From WHSW01 sp963722175 (GTDB lineage Bacteria > Actinomycetota > Thermoleophilia > Solirubrobacterales > 70-9), in assembly GCA_963722175.1 (NCBI GenBank), contig CAVRKA010000002.1, positions 124,001 through 188,000 on the forward strand: a DNA stretch of 64,000 bases, in the 5' to 3' direction. Position numbers and translations under genes: made by a program. The notes beneath the pieces were generated by a model, which saw nothing but the letters and a program-made list of their open reading frames with translations, ran no database searches and was not told the origin of the DNA. Every line of letters starts with the position of its first letter. Position 1 is the stretch's first letter. This document shows positions 26,738 to 35,701 of this stretch, piece after piece.

Positions 26738-27705
26738 ACGCTGAGACCCTGATGGAGGTCCGCGACCTGGCCGTGGAGTTCCGGGTGCAGCGCGCCGTCA
26801 CCCGGGCGGTGGACGGGGTCTCGTTCGAGTGGCGGAAGGGCGAGATCCTCGGCGTCGTCGGCGAATCCGGCTGCGGCAAGTCGACCCTGGCACGGGCGAT
26901 GCTGAGCCTGGTCGAGCCCGCGTCCGGCGAGCTGGCCCTCGACGGCGAGGGCGCGAACGGCAAGCGGAACATGGACGAGCTCCGCAGGCGCCTGCAGATG
27001 ATCTTCCAGGACCCCTACCAGACGCTCAACCCGCGTCAGCGGGTCCGGACGATCGTCGCCGAGCCGCTGCGGGTGCAGCGCGTCGCCAAGGGCGAGCACG
27101 ACGAGCGCGTGCGGCGCGCGCTCGAGGACGTCGGGATGGATCCGGAGCGCTTCTCCGAGCGCTACCCGCACCAGCTCTCGGGTGGCCAGCGCCAGCGCGT
27201 GGCGATCGCCGCGGCGCTGGTGCTCGAGCCCGACGGCCTGATCTGCGACGAGCCGGTCTCGATGCTCGACGTCTCGGTGCAGGCACAGATCCTGGCCGTG
27301 TTGCTCGAGCTCCAACGGCAACGCGAGCTGGCGCTCCTCTTCATCACGCATGACCTCAGCCTCGCCTGGACCCTCTGCGACCGGATCGTGGTCATGTACC
27401 TCGGCCGCGTGGTCGAGCAGGGCACGGCGGTGGACGTGATCGAGCGCCCCCAGCATCCCTACACGCAGGCGCTCGTGAGCGCGATCCCGGTGCCGACGCC
27501 CGGCGGTGGCGGCCGGCGCGAGCTCCTCACCGGAGAGCTGCCGGACGCCACCGCGGTCCCGACCGGATGTCGCTTCCACCCGCGGTGCCCGAAGCGGTTC
27601 GAGCCGTGCGACCGGATCGACCCGCCGCTGCTCGATGCGGGCGCGGCCGGGCAGCAGGCGGCCTGCCTGCTTCACGACCCGAAGCTGGGCGCCGGCGATG
27701 GGTGA
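26734..27705 (+). CDS. Peptide ABC transporter ATP-binding protein (DppF/OppF type)
   Basis: 323 residues from GTG 26734. Walker A GESGCGKST at about 43-51, Q-loop MIFQDPYQTLNPRQ, signature LSGGQRQRVA, Walker B LICDEPVSMLDVSVQ and H-loop LLFITHDLSLA. C-terminal GCRFHPRCPKRFEPC is the oligopeptide-transporter tail. Partner of the preceding ATPase. Its stop codon is in the same frame as the next gene, where a probable frameshift is discussed. Confidence 0.92.
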   Translation: MNAETLMEVRDLAVEFRVQRAVTRAVDGVSFEWRKGEILGVVGESGCGKSTLARAMLSLVEPASGELALDGEGANGKRNMDELRRRLQMIFQDPYQTLNPRQRVRTIVAEPLRVQRVAKGEHDERVRRALEDVGMDPERFSERYPHQLSGGQRQRVAIAAALVLEPDGLICDEPVSMLDVSVQAQILAVLLELQRQRELALLFITHDLSLAWTLCDRIVVMYLGRVVEQGTAVDVIERPQHPYTQALVSAIPVPTPGGGGRRELLTGELPDATAVPTGCRFHPRCPKRFEPCDRIDPPLLDAGAAGQQAACLLHDPKLGAGDG

Positions 27706-27771
27706 GCGCTGGCGCGAGGTCGGCGGGCCGGTCGGCCGGATTCCCCGGGGCCTCGTAACTCGATCACCGAC

Positions 27772-28647
27772 GTGCCCGGAGTGCGGGTTGGGCACGCGCA
27801 GGCGGAGAGCGGCGAGCGCACCGGGGTGACGGTGATCTCCCCGCCGCTGCTGCCGGCCCCGGCGGGCGTCGCGACGATCAACGGCTTCGGCGAGCTGACC
27901 GGCAAGTTCGAGATCGACGAGTGGGGGATCATCGACACTCCCGTCCACCTCTGCGGGACGCACGCCGTCGGCACCGTCTACCAGGCCGCCGTGCTCGCCT
28001 CGGGCCGCGGGCCTGAGAACGTCGTGATCCCGATCGTCGGCGAGTGCGACGACGGTGAGATGGCCGACTCGCGCACGCTGTCGGGCGCCGACGTCGAGCG
28101 GGCGGCCACCGCGCTCGGCGAGCACGTGGCGGAAGGCAGCGTCGGTGCCGGCACCGGGATGAGCTGCTACGGCTTTCCCGGCGGCATCGGGACCGCCTCG
28201 CGGTCGGTCGGCGAGGATCGGGTCGGGGTGCTTCTGCTGTGCAACTTCGGCGACCGCGACTACCTCGACCTGCTCGAGCCGGCCGCCGCCGGGACCTCGG
28301 CGAGGGCGACCCCGCACGGCTCCTGCATCGCCGTCTGCGCCACCGACGCGCCACTCTCCTCGCTCCAGCTGCGCCGCCTGGCGCTGCGGCCGCTGTTGGG
28401 GCTCGCGCGCACCGGCTCCTACGCCCAGAACGGCTCCGGCGAGATCGGGCTCGCCTTCGCGACCTCGTCGGAGCAGAGCCTGCCGACCGACGAGATCGAC
28501 CCCTACTTCGCCGCCGCCTACGAGGCCGCCCGCGAGGCGGTCTACAACTGCCTCGTCGCCGCGCGGCCGGCGGAGCGCCTCGACGGGAGCATGCAGGAGG
28601 CGTTCCCGGTCCAGGAAGTACGCCGCCTCGCCGCCGCTCGCCTCTAG
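27772..28647 (+). CDS. P1-family peptidase (DmpA/BapA-type beta-aminopeptidase); true N-terminus probably disrupted by a frameshift
   Basis: Ntn-type hydrolase of the DmpA/BapA group, which releases N-terminal beta-amino acids, D-Ala or L-residues and self-cleaves before a Ser. Seen here: PGVRVGHAQAESGERTGVTV, GVGAGTGMSCYG-type glycine-rich middle, the autocleavage region HGSCIAVCATDAPLSSLQL with Ser184 (counted from GTG 27772), and LARTGSYAQNGSGEIGLAF. The conserved N-terminal block NSITDVPGVRVGH begins before GTG 27772 but has no start codon after the OppF stop except CTG 27709. An ATG at 27698 in another frame reads MGERWREVGGPVGRIPRG and would join perfectly with one extra base near 27745-27753. 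I give the conservative GTG coordinate. Function would be cytoplasmic cleavage of imported beta-peptides. Confidence 0.8.
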   Translation: MPGVRVGHAQAESGERTGVTVISPPLLPAPAGVATINGFGELTGKFEIDEWGIIDTPVHLCGTHAVGTVYQAAVLASGRGPENVVIPIVGECDDGEMADSRTLSGADVERAATALGEHVAEGSVGAGTGMSCYGFPGGIGTASRSVGEDRVGVLLLCNFGDRDYLDLLEPAAAGTSARATPHGSCIAVCATDAPLSSLQLRRLALRPLLGLARTGSYAQNGSGEIGLAFATSSEQSLPTDEIDPYFAAAYEAAREAVYNCLVAARPAERLDGSMQEAFPVQEVRRLAAARL

Positions 28648-28650
28648 CCG

Positions 28651-30012
28651 GTGACGCCCCGACCTGGTCTCGCCCTGGTCGCGGCCTCGATGGCCCTCTT
28701 CCTGGTCGACCTCGACTTCTTCGCGCTCAACCTGGCGCTGCCCGGGATGGCGGACGAGCTCGGGGTCTCGACCACCGACCTGCAGTGGGTGATCTCGGGC
28801 TACATGCTCGCGCTCGGCGCGTTCCTGATCCCGGGCGGGCGGCTCGGCGACATCCTCGGCCGTCGCCGGACGCTGGTCTTCGGCCTTGTCGTCTTCGCCG
28901 GCGCGTCGACGATCTGCGGCCTGGTCGACTCGGCGGAGCTCGTGATCGCGTTCCGGGTCGTCCAGGGGCTCGGCGCCGCGATCATCTTCCCGCTCTGCGT
29001 CGCCGTGGTCACCAACGCCTATCCGGCGGACCGGCGCAAGCGCGCGATCGGGAACCTCTACGGGCTCGCGGCGGTCGCGGTCGCGGTCGGGCCGTTCTTC
29101 GGCGGCTTTTTCACCGAGGTGATCAGCTGGCGGGCCGTCTTCCTCGTCAACGTGCCGCTGGGGATCGCGGCGATCGCGGTCGCGCTCCGGGGGATCCGGG
29201 AATCACGCGACGAAACGGTGCCGCCGCGAATCGACTTCGCCGGCCTCGCGGCGGTGGCGATCGGGATCGGGGCGATCACCTACGGGGTGGACGCGGGCGG
29301 GGACGAGGGCTGGGGCGCGCCGGGGGTGCTCGGCCCGATTCTCGGCGGGCTGGGGTTGCTGGCCGCGTTCGTCGCGATCGAGGGCCGAGTGCGCTTTCCG
29401 CTCGTCGACCTGTCCCTGTTTCGCAATCTTCCCTACGTCGTCGTCACCCTGCTCGGGATGGTCGGCAACACGGCGTTCGTGATCACCACGTTCACCTCGG
29501 CGATCTACCTGCAGCAGGTGCGCGACCTGAGTCCGATCGAGGCTGGTGCCGTGTACCTGGCGGCGTCGGTGACCACGGCGATCGCCGGCCCGCTCTCGGG
29601 TCGGCTCGGCGAACGCTTCCAGATCCCGCGGCTGATGGCCACCTCGATGCTGATCGGCGCGGCCGCCCTGCTGGCGATCTCGTTCGACACCGCCTACGCG
29701 GTCTACGTGCCCCTCCTGCTGGTCTTCGGGCTCGGCTACGGCCTGTGCTGGTCGCTGGCCTCGGTCGGGACCCAGACCGTCGTGCCCACCGAGCAGGCCG
29801 GCGCCGCCTCGGGGGTGACGCTGGCGATCGTGATCGGGGTCGCCGGGCTCTCGGTGGCGATCGTGACCGCGATCATCGAGGGCCTCGTCGCCTCCGGAAC
29901 GGACCAGGCCGCGGCGATCGAGGGCATCTGGCGCGTGGCGGCGATCGGGTCCGCGGTGCTCGGGATCGCGCTCGGGGCGCTCGGCAGCGTCGCCCGCCCG
30001 CCTGCGCGATGA
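28651..30012 (+). CDS. MFS transporter, DHA2 (14-TMS, EmrB/QacA) family
   Basis: 453 residues with about 14 hydrophobic segments. The family signatures are visible: DLDFFALNLALPGMADELG in helix 1 (the usual motif D1 region), GGRLGDILGRRRTL (motif A) and FRVVQGLGAAIIFPL (motif B/C region). These are proton-driven exporters of drugs or metabolites. It starts 3 bp after the P1 peptidase stop, so it belongs to the operon. It could export a toxic intermediate or the resulting amino acid, or give resistance to a peptide antibiotic. Start GTG. Confidence 0.88.
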   Translation: MTPRPGLALVAASMALFLVDLDFFALNLALPGMADELGVSTTDLQWVISGYMLALGAFLIPGGRLGDILGRRRTLVFGLVVFAGASTICGLVDSAELVIAFRVVQGLGAAIIFPLCVAVVTNAYPADRRKRAIGNLYGLAAVAVAVGPFFGGFFTEVISWRAVFLVNVPLGIAAIAVALRGIRESRDETVPPRIDFAGLAAVAIGIGAITYGVDAGGDEGWGAPGVLGPILGGLGLLAAFVAIEGRVRFPLVDLSLFRNLPYVVVTLLGMVGNTAFVITTFTSAIYLQQVRDLSPIEAGAVYLAASVTTAIAGPLSGRLGERFQIPRLMATSMLIGAAALLAISFDTAYAVYVPLLLVFGLGYGLCWSLASVGTQTVVPTEQAGAASGVTLAIVIGVAGLSVAIVTAIIEGLVASGTDQAAAIEGIWRVAAIGSAVLGIALGALGSVARPPAR

Positions 30013-30022
30013 TCGGGCGGCG

Positions 30023-31330
30023 ATGATCGATTCCGAGCTGCGCGACGAGGTGGTCGAGCTCGCCCGCGAGTTGATCCGCGTCGACACCTCCAACCCGCCC
30101 GGTAACGAGACCCCTGCCGCGGAGCTCGTCGCCGGCCATCTCCGGGCCGCGGGCGTCGACTGCGAGCTCGTCGGCCCGGATCCCGAGCGCCTCAACGTGG
30201 TCGCGCGGATCCCGGGCAGCGGTCGCGGCCCGTCGCTGATGCTGCTCGCCCACACCGACGTCGTTCCCGCCTCGGGCGACGGCTGGAGCGTGCCGCCGTT
30301 CGCGGGCACGCTGGCCGACGGGCGGCTGATCGGGCGCGGGGCCGTCGACATGAAGAACGAGCTCGCCGCGCGCGTGGTCGCCGTGGCGGCGCTCGCCCGC
30401 AGCGGCGTGCGTCCGGACGGCGACGTGGTCCTGATCGCCGAGGCCGACGAGGAGCGCAACACCGCCGGCGTCGGGCTCGAGTGGCTGGCTCGCGAGCGCC
30501 CCGACCTGCGTTGCGACTTCGCGATCAACGAGGGCGGGGGAGTGCTGCTCGAGCTCGCCGGCGGGCGCCGCGTGGTCACCGTCTCGGTCGGCGAGAAGCA
30601 GGTCACGGCGCTGCGGGTACGCGTCCGGGGCGTCGCCGGCCACGCGTCGGTCTCCGACCGCGCCGACAACGCGGTCGGCCACGCGGCCACCGCGGTCGAG
30701 CGGCTGCTCGCCTACGAGGCGCCGCCGCAGCTGGTGCCCGCCGTCGCCGCCACGCTGCGGGCGATCGGGGCGCCGGAGGCGAGCCCGGAGGAGGCGGTCG
30801 CCTGGGCGGCGACCCAGCACCCGGCGCTGGCGCTCGAGATCCCGGCCGTGACCAGGATGACCGTGACCCCGACCGGCCTGCGCGCCGACGAGCCTCCGAA
30901 CGTGGTGCCCCCGTTCGCCGACGTGATCTGCGACTGCCGCACGCTCCCCGGCCAGACGTTCGACGACATCGCCGACCACATCGCTCGCGCCCTCGGCGAC
31001 GACCTCGATTACGACCTCGAGCTGCTCGAGCCGCTCGAAGGCGGCACCGAGTCGCCGATCGACACGCCGCTCTACGCCGCGCTCGCCGACTACGTGGCCG
31101 AGCGCGTGCCCGGGGCCGAGCTGCTGCCCCTGCTCTCGGCCGGGTTCACCGACTCGCACTGGGTCCGCCAGGCATGGGGGACGGTGGCCTACGGCTTCGC
31201 CCCGGTCCTGTTCGGCGACGTCGGCGCCTACCTGAGCGCCGCGCACGCCGTCGACGAGGCGCTCGAGGTCGACGATCTGGTCGAGATGGCCGACTTCCAC
31301 CTCCGCCTGCTGATGCCGGATTCGAGCTAG
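30023..31330 (+). CDS. M20-family metallopeptidase (ArgE/DapE/carnosinase-like)
   Basis: 435 residues. Zinc and catalytic residues are in place: His77 and Asp79 in LLAHTDVVPA, bridging Asp109 in GRGAVDMKNE, Glu143-Glu144 in EADEERN and the C-terminal His in LSAAHAVDEALE. A dimerisation lid domain (about 190-310) includes VRGVAGHASVSDRAD. M20 enzymes cleave dipeptides such as carnosine and beta-Ala-Xaa, acetyl-amino acids and succinyl-DAP. As the last gene of the operon, 10 bp after the MFS gene, it probably completes peptide breakdown in the cytoplasm. Its 3' end overlaps the convergent subtilase gene by 4 bp. Confidence 0.88.
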   Translation: MIDSELRDEVVELARELIRVDTSNPPGNETPAAELVAGHLRAAGVDCELVGPDPERLNVVARIPGSGRGPSLMLLAHTDVVPASGDGWSVPPFAGTLADGRLIGRGAVDMKNELAARVVAVAALARSGVRPDGDVVLIAEADEERNTAGVGLEWLARERPDLRCDFAINEGGGVLLELAGGRRVVTVSVGEKQVTALRVRVRGVAGHASVSDRADNAVGHAATAVERLLAYEAPPQLVPAVAATLRAIGAPEASPEEAVAWAATQHPALALEIPAVTRMTVTPTGLRADEPPNVVPPFADVICDCRTLPGQTFDDIADHIARALGDDLDYDLELLEPLEGGTESPIDTPLYAALADYVAERVPGAELLPLLSAGFTDSHWVRQAWGTVAYGFAPVLFGDVGAYLSAAHAVDEALEVDDLVEMADFHLRLLMPDSS

Positions 31331-33567
31331 TTCTGGTAGGTGAGTCCCGCGTAGGCCCAGGTCAGGCACTCGCTGCCGGCCGCCTGGCTGTTGGTGCGCG
31401 TGGTGGCCCCGGCCGGCAGCGCCCCGACGGGAAGCGCGATCGGGGCGTCGTCCCAGTAGTTGCCCTCCGAGCCGGACCAGAAGTTGGCGGGCGTGATCGC
31501 GCTGCCCTGGAACAGCATCGCGGGATCGTTGAACGTCTCGCCGTCGCCGATCCCGACGTGGAGGCGGCGATTGACCGTCCCGCTCGGGATCGTGAGGCCG
31601 GTGAAGGTGTGGCTCATCGCCGCGCCTCCAGGGCGCGCGGTCATGCCGCCGAAGCGAAGGTAGGCGCGCCCGCTCCGGTCGCTGCCCGGGAAGTCCCAGA
31701 CGACCACCAGCGACGCCCCCTGGCCGTCGCTGCGGCCGTTGATCGTGTTCGTGCCCCCGATGCGGCCGATCGTGTAGGCGCCGTTGCCGGTGACCACTCC
31801 CGACGGGACCACGTACCGGTAGGTGCGGTAGGCGCCGCCGTCGTTCGTGGCCCAGCAGGTGTGTTGGCCCGAGCCGCCGACCAGGGTCGCGGTCCGATCG
31901 ACGCCCTCGAAGCGGAAGCTGGGATCGGCGGCGCCGATCGTCTGGTAGACGACGTACGCGCGCCGGATCCGCGCCCCGACGGGGATCCCCGTGAGGGTGA
32001 AGGAGGCGTTGATCGGCGGGGTCGTCGGGTTCGGGGTGCCGCTGGTTCGCCGCGCGAGGCCGACGCCGTCGGAGGCGATGCTGAGGCCCGGCGACGGTCC
32101 CCAGGTCTCGCTGACCCGGAACCCGGTGTGGCGGAGGTTCGCGGCGGCCGAGAAGACGCGGATCCGATCGCGGGTGATCTGCGGGTTGGCGAGCGCGTCC
32201 GTGACCGGCTTACCGGTCGCGTCGAGCGCATCCTCGACCTGGGTCACGGTCGACGTCGGACTCACCTGGCGCGCGATCGCCCAGGCCCCGGCCACGTGCG
32301 GGGCGGCCATCGAGGTGCCGTCGAAATTGTCGAAGTCGGTGCCGCCGGGCCCGGTGCCCGTGGGAACCGAGGAGTCGATCGACACGCCAGGCGCAAACAG
32401 GTCGACGACGGTGCTCGAGTTCGAGAACGTCGCGACCGTGTCGTTGTCGTCCGTTGCCCCCACCGTGATCGCGGTCGAGATGCACCCGGGGGCGTTGACC
32501 GCGTTGCCGAAGCCGTCGTTGCCGGACGAGATCACGGTCGCGATCTTGGCCGACCTCAGGTTGTCGATCGCCGGCTTCAGCGGGTTGCTGTCGCAGGTTG
32601 AAGTGAACGAGCCGCCGCCCAGGCTCAGGTTGGCGGCCGCGATGTCGAAGGTGTTGCGGAGGGCGAAGACCCGCTGCAGTCCCGCGAGCTGGTCGGAGTC
32701 GAACGACAGCGCGCATGGGTCCTCGCCCGGGCCGCAGTCCGTCGGACCGTCGAAGCGCGAGAAGACCTTGATCGAGATCAGGCGTCCGCCGCGGGCGACC
32801 CCCGAGAACGTGCTCCCCTTGCCGGCGGCGATCCCGGCGACATGGGTCCCGTGCCGGCAGGCGTCGGGCGCGTAGGTGCAGGGCGCGCCCGAGCCGGCGG
32901 CGGTGCTCGAGGTCGTGCCGCCGGGACAGTCGCCCCCGCCGGAGTAGCAGGCCTCCGAGAGCACCTTGGACGTGGTCGCGCTCTGCTGGAGGAAGGGGTG
33001 GGTCTTCTGCACGCCGGTGTCGAGGACCGCGACCGCCCAGTCGGTGCCGGCGCGGCCGACGCTCCAGGATTCCTTGGCCTCGACGATGCCGGTGCTCGAG
33101 GCAAGCGTCGGCGCGCGGGCGACGTCCTCGGAGATGGTGGCGGCGACCCCCGCCGCCTCGAGCTTGTCGAGCGCCGCCGGCGAGAGCTCGACGGCGATGA
33201 AGGGGAGGATGCGGTAGGTGTGGATCACCTGATGCGGCGTCCCGTGCAGCGTGTCGCGAACGGTCTCGGTGGCGTCGGCGATCGCGCCGTGCTGGGCGTC
33301 GCGGCGCGTCTCGGACAGCGCCCCCTCGGGCGTGAACGCGACCCGGAGCCCGACGATCGCCCGGACGCGGCCCTCGTCCTCCGCAACCTCCCGGAGGCCG
33401 GCGAAGTCGGCTGCGGGCGCCCTCGTGGTCGTCCGGTCGAGGGTCGGGTACGTCTCCTCGGGCGCCGCCGATGCGGCGCCCTGGATTGTCTGCGCGAACG
33501 CGGGTGCAGCCGCAAGGCAGAGCCCCACCACGACACACCACCCAGCTGTCAGCAATCGCATGCGCAT
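31327..33567 (-). CDS. Secreted subtilisin-like serine protease (S8) with C-terminal beta domain
   Basis: 746 residues with signal peptide (LLTAGWCVVVGLCLAAAPAFA), an I9-type propeptide at about 65-150 (IVGLRVAFTPEG ... IHTYRILPFIAVELSPAAL) and an S8 catalytic domain: Asp183 in VAVLDTGVQ, His239 in CRHGTHVAG, Asn350 in SSGNDG and Ser419 in DGTSMAAPHVAG. Many Cys residues suggest disulfides. The last ~260 residues form an all-beta domain (ASFTLTGIPVGARIRRAYVV, GASLVVVWDFPGSDRSGRA) resembling DUF3344-type secreted domains. ATG 33567 follows GGGGGGATGGA. Extracellular protease; specificity unknown. Confidence 0.87.
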   Translation of the reverse strand: MRMRLLTAGWCVVVGLCLAAAPAFAQTIQGAASAAPEETYPTLDRTTTRAPAADFAGLREVAEDEGRVRAIVGLRVAFTPEGALSETRRDAQHGAIADATETVRDTLHGTPHQVIHTYRILPFIAVELSPAALDKLEAAGVAATISEDVARAPTLASSTGIVEAKESWSVGRAGTDWAVAVLDTGVQKTHPFLQQSATTSKVLSEACYSGGGDCPGGTTSSTAAGSGAPCTYAPDACRHGTHVAGIAAGKGSTFSGVARGGRLISIKVFSRFDGPTDCGPGEDPCALSFDSDQLAGLQRVFALRNTFDIAAANLSLGGGSFTSTCDSNPLKPAIDNLRSAKIATVISSGNDGFGNAVNAPGCISTAITVGATDDNDTVATFSNSSTVVDLFAPGVSIDSSVPTGTGPGGTDFDNFDGTSMAAPHVAGAWAIARQVSPTSTVTQVEDALDATGKPVTDALANPQITRDRIRVFSAAANLRHTGFRVSETWGPSPGLSIASDGVGLARRTSGTPNPTTPPINASFTLTGIPVGARIRRAYVVYQTIGAADPSFRFEGVDRTATLVGGSGQHTCWATNDGGAYRTYRYVVPSGVVTGNGAYTIGRIGGTNTINGRSDGQGASLVVVWDFPGSDRSGRAYLRFGGMTARPGGAAMSHTFTGLTIPSGTVNRRLHVGIGDGETFNDPAMLFQGSAITPANFWSGSEGNYWDDAPIALPVGALPAGATTRTNSQAAGSECLTWAYAGLTYQN

Positions 33568-33627
33568 TCCATCCCCCCGGTCAGAGCTCGACGCGCCCCG
33601 CAACCGTCCCACGCCGGCCGGGAGAAG

Positions 33628-35139
33628 TCAACCCCGGCCGAGCGGGATGCTCTGCTCGAAGCTGAACACGTCGTCGGGGTCGTAGGCGCGTTTGAGCTTG
33701 GTGAGCCGCTCGAGGTTGGCGCCGTAGTAGGCGTGCTCCCAGTCCGGCTGGGTGCGGTCGATGAAGTTCTGGTAGGCGAACGAGGAGACGTGGGGGCGCA
33801 TCGCCGTGGCGAGTTCGTCGAGCCAGTCGAGGTTGGCGCGCACGGTCGGCTCGTCGTCTCCTGCGGTCCAGGTGACCTCGCTCGCCATCAGGGCGAGGGC
33901 GTTGCGATGGACGAACGCGGTCGCCTCGGCCGGGACGCGGTTGATCGCCCCGCCCGAGGCGAAGATCGCGAACCCGCCACCCTCGGGGTTGCTGCTCCCC
34001 GGCAGGTGCTCGACCTGCCGCAGCAGGGTGTCGATCCCGGCGTCCGACAGCGGGCGGTCGAGGTAGCTCGATTTCGTCCCCCAGAACTCCCGGGGCGTGG
34101 TCTGGTACAGGTAGCTCTTCGCCTGCCAGAAGGTCTGCTCTTCGATCAGGCTCTTGGTCGGCTTCGCCGCGGTCAGCGCCGGGTCGAGCAGCGCGATCAA
34201 CTCGTCCTTGGGGCCGAAGTACTGACCGAGGGCGCTGAACGCCGGCGGTCCGCCACGGCCGGTGGCCGGTGTGCCGGCCCTGCCCGCGCCGAGCCGCACC
34301 GATAGCTCGTCCGGTGCGCCGGCGATCAGGTCGAGCAACGCCGCGGTCACGGGAGCAGCGTCCTTCCACTCCCAGGCGATGTCGTAAAGGGTCACGTCGC
34401 CGATCGGATGGGTGCGGAAGCGAAAGCCGGTGCTGATTGCGAAGTTGCCGCCGCCGGCGCCGCGCAGGCCCCAGAACAAATCGGCGTTGTCGTCCTCGTT
34501 GGCGTCGATCAGCCTGCCCTCCGCGTCGACGACCTCGGCGCCCAGCAACGAGTCGCAGGTGAGGCCGAGCTTGCGGGAGCTGAACCCGATCCCGCCGCCG
34601 AGGGTGAGGCCGCCGACCGCAACCGTCGGGCACCGTCCGGCCGAGATCGCGACGCCGTGCGGGTGCATGGCGCGGTAGACGTCGGTGTTGCGCGCTCCGG
34701 GCTCGACGGTCATCGTGCCCTCGACGTCATCGAAGCCGATTCGCCGCATCCGCCCGAGGTTGATCACCAGTCCCCGCCCGGCGCAGTAGCCGGCGTAGTT
34801 GTGGCCGCCGGAGCGGACCGCGATCGGCAGCTCGCTCTCACGCGCCCAGCGGACCGACTCGGCGACATCACCGGCATCCGCGCAGACCGCGACCCCGGCG
34901 GCGCGGATCTCCTCGTAGCGGCGGTTCAACGGGCGCGCCACCGCGGGGAACGACCGCTGATCGGGGAGCACGACCGATCCCTTCAGCCGCGACGCGAGCC
35001 GATCCCAGTCGGGAGCGACCGGCGGCGGCTCATCGCTCCCGCCGCAACCCGCCAGCCAGCCGAGCGGCGACGCGAGCCCCACCGAAACCGCACCGCCGCC
35101 CGCCCGGCGCAGGAACTCGCGGCGGGACAGGCGGCTCAT
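33628..35139 (-). CDS. Tat-exported lipoprotein FAD oxidase, berberine-bridge-enzyme type (bicovalent FAD predicted)
   Basis: 503 residues. The N-terminus SRLSRREFLRRAGGG is a twin-arginine signal and ends in a lipobox LAGC, so this is a Tat-translocated lipoprotein. The FAD_binding_4 domain has the His attachment site SGGHNYAG and the second attachment Cys in GRCPTVAVGGLTLGGGIGF, predicting bicovalent FAD as in GOOX and BBE. The C-terminal BBE motif is YYGANLERLTKLKRAYDPDDVFSFEQSI. Such oxidases act on sugars, oligosaccharides or alkaloid-like compounds with O2. ATG 35139 begins the Tat signal. A cytoplasmic paralogue without the Cys lies at 40395. Confidence 0.88.
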   Translation of the reverse strand: MSRLSRREFLRRAGGGAVSVGLASPLGWLAGCGGSDEPPPVAPDWDRLASRLKGSVVLPDQRSFPAVARPLNRRYEEIRAAGVAVCADAGDVAESVRWARESELPIAVRSGGHNYAGYCAGRGLVINLGRMRRIGFDDVEGTMTVEPGARNTDVYRAMHPHGVAISAGRCPTVAVGGLTLGGGIGFSSRKLGLTCDSLLGAEVVDAEGRLIDANEDDNADLFWGLRGAGGGNFAISTGFRFRTHPIGDVTLYDIAWEWKDAAPVTAALLDLIAGAPDELSVRLGAGRAGTPATGRGGPPAFSALGQYFGPKDELIALLDPALTAAKPTKSLIEEQTFWQAKSYLYQTTPREFWGTKSSYLDRPLSDAGIDTLLRQVEHLPGSSNPEGGGFAIFASGGAINRVPAEATAFVHRNALALMASEVTWTAGDDEPTVRANLDWLDELATAMRPHVSSFAYQNFIDRTQPDWEHAYYGANLERLTKLKRAYDPDDVFSFEQSIPLGRG

Positions 35140-35215
35140 GGCCGCAGTGTTCCATCGATGAGTTTCGCCTTGGGCCCCGGTCAAAGGACCGAAAGCTCAC
35201 CACCAGGAGGAGACC

Positions 35216-35611
35216 ATGACCACCACCACCACAACGACGATCAGCCGGCTGGCGAACGTGATCATCCCGGTCGCCGATCAGGACCGGATGCTCGCGTTCT
35301 ATACCGAGACCCTCGGGCTCGAGAAGCGGGCGGACGTCCCGTTCGGCAACGGCGACCGCTGGATCGAGGTCGCCCCGGCGGAGGTCGAGACGCCGATCGC
35401 GCTCTGCCCGCCCGGCCCCGGCGGCGACGCGGGCGGCAAGGAGACCGGGATCACCCTGCAGACCGACGACATCGAGGCCTACCGCGCGCAGCTTGCAGCG
35501 CGCGAGGTCGAGGTCGACGCCGAGGTCAGTCGGATGGGCGATCCGGTGCCGCCGCTGTTCTGGTTCAGCGACCCGGAGGGCAACCGGCTGATGGTCGTCG
35601 AGCTCAGCTGA
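35216..35611 (+). CDS. VOC-family (glyoxalase/bleomycin resistance-like) protein
   Basis: 131 residues after a strong AGGAGGAG ribosome-binding site. One pair of beta-alpha-beta-beta-beta modules: VIIPVADQDRMLAFYTETLGL at the start and LFWFSDPEGNRLMVVEL at the end, containing the usual metal-site Glu. Acts as a dimer on an unknown small molecule (dioxygenase, isomerase or drug-binding). The N-terminus has a Thr run (TTTTTTT). Divergent from the Tat oxidase, 76 bp between starts. Confidence 0.85.
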   Translation: MTTTTTTTISRLANVIIPVADQDRMLAFYTETLGLEKRADVPFGNGDRWIEVAPAEVETPIALCPPGPGGDAGGKETGITLQTDDIEAYRAQLAAREVEVDAEVSRMGDPVPPLFWFSDPEGNRLMVVELS

Positions 35612-35701
35612 TCGCGGTCAGGCGACCCGCACCGGGACCTCCTGCGAGGCAGGGGGTCCTCGTGCGTGGTCACCTCACAGCTGTTATTCGTACGTCTGGC
35701 A

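Noticed and set aside
18534..31330. Genomic island or mobile element carrying the kdd operon
   Set aside because: No integrase, transposase, tRNA end, direct repeats or base-composition shift was seen at its borders.
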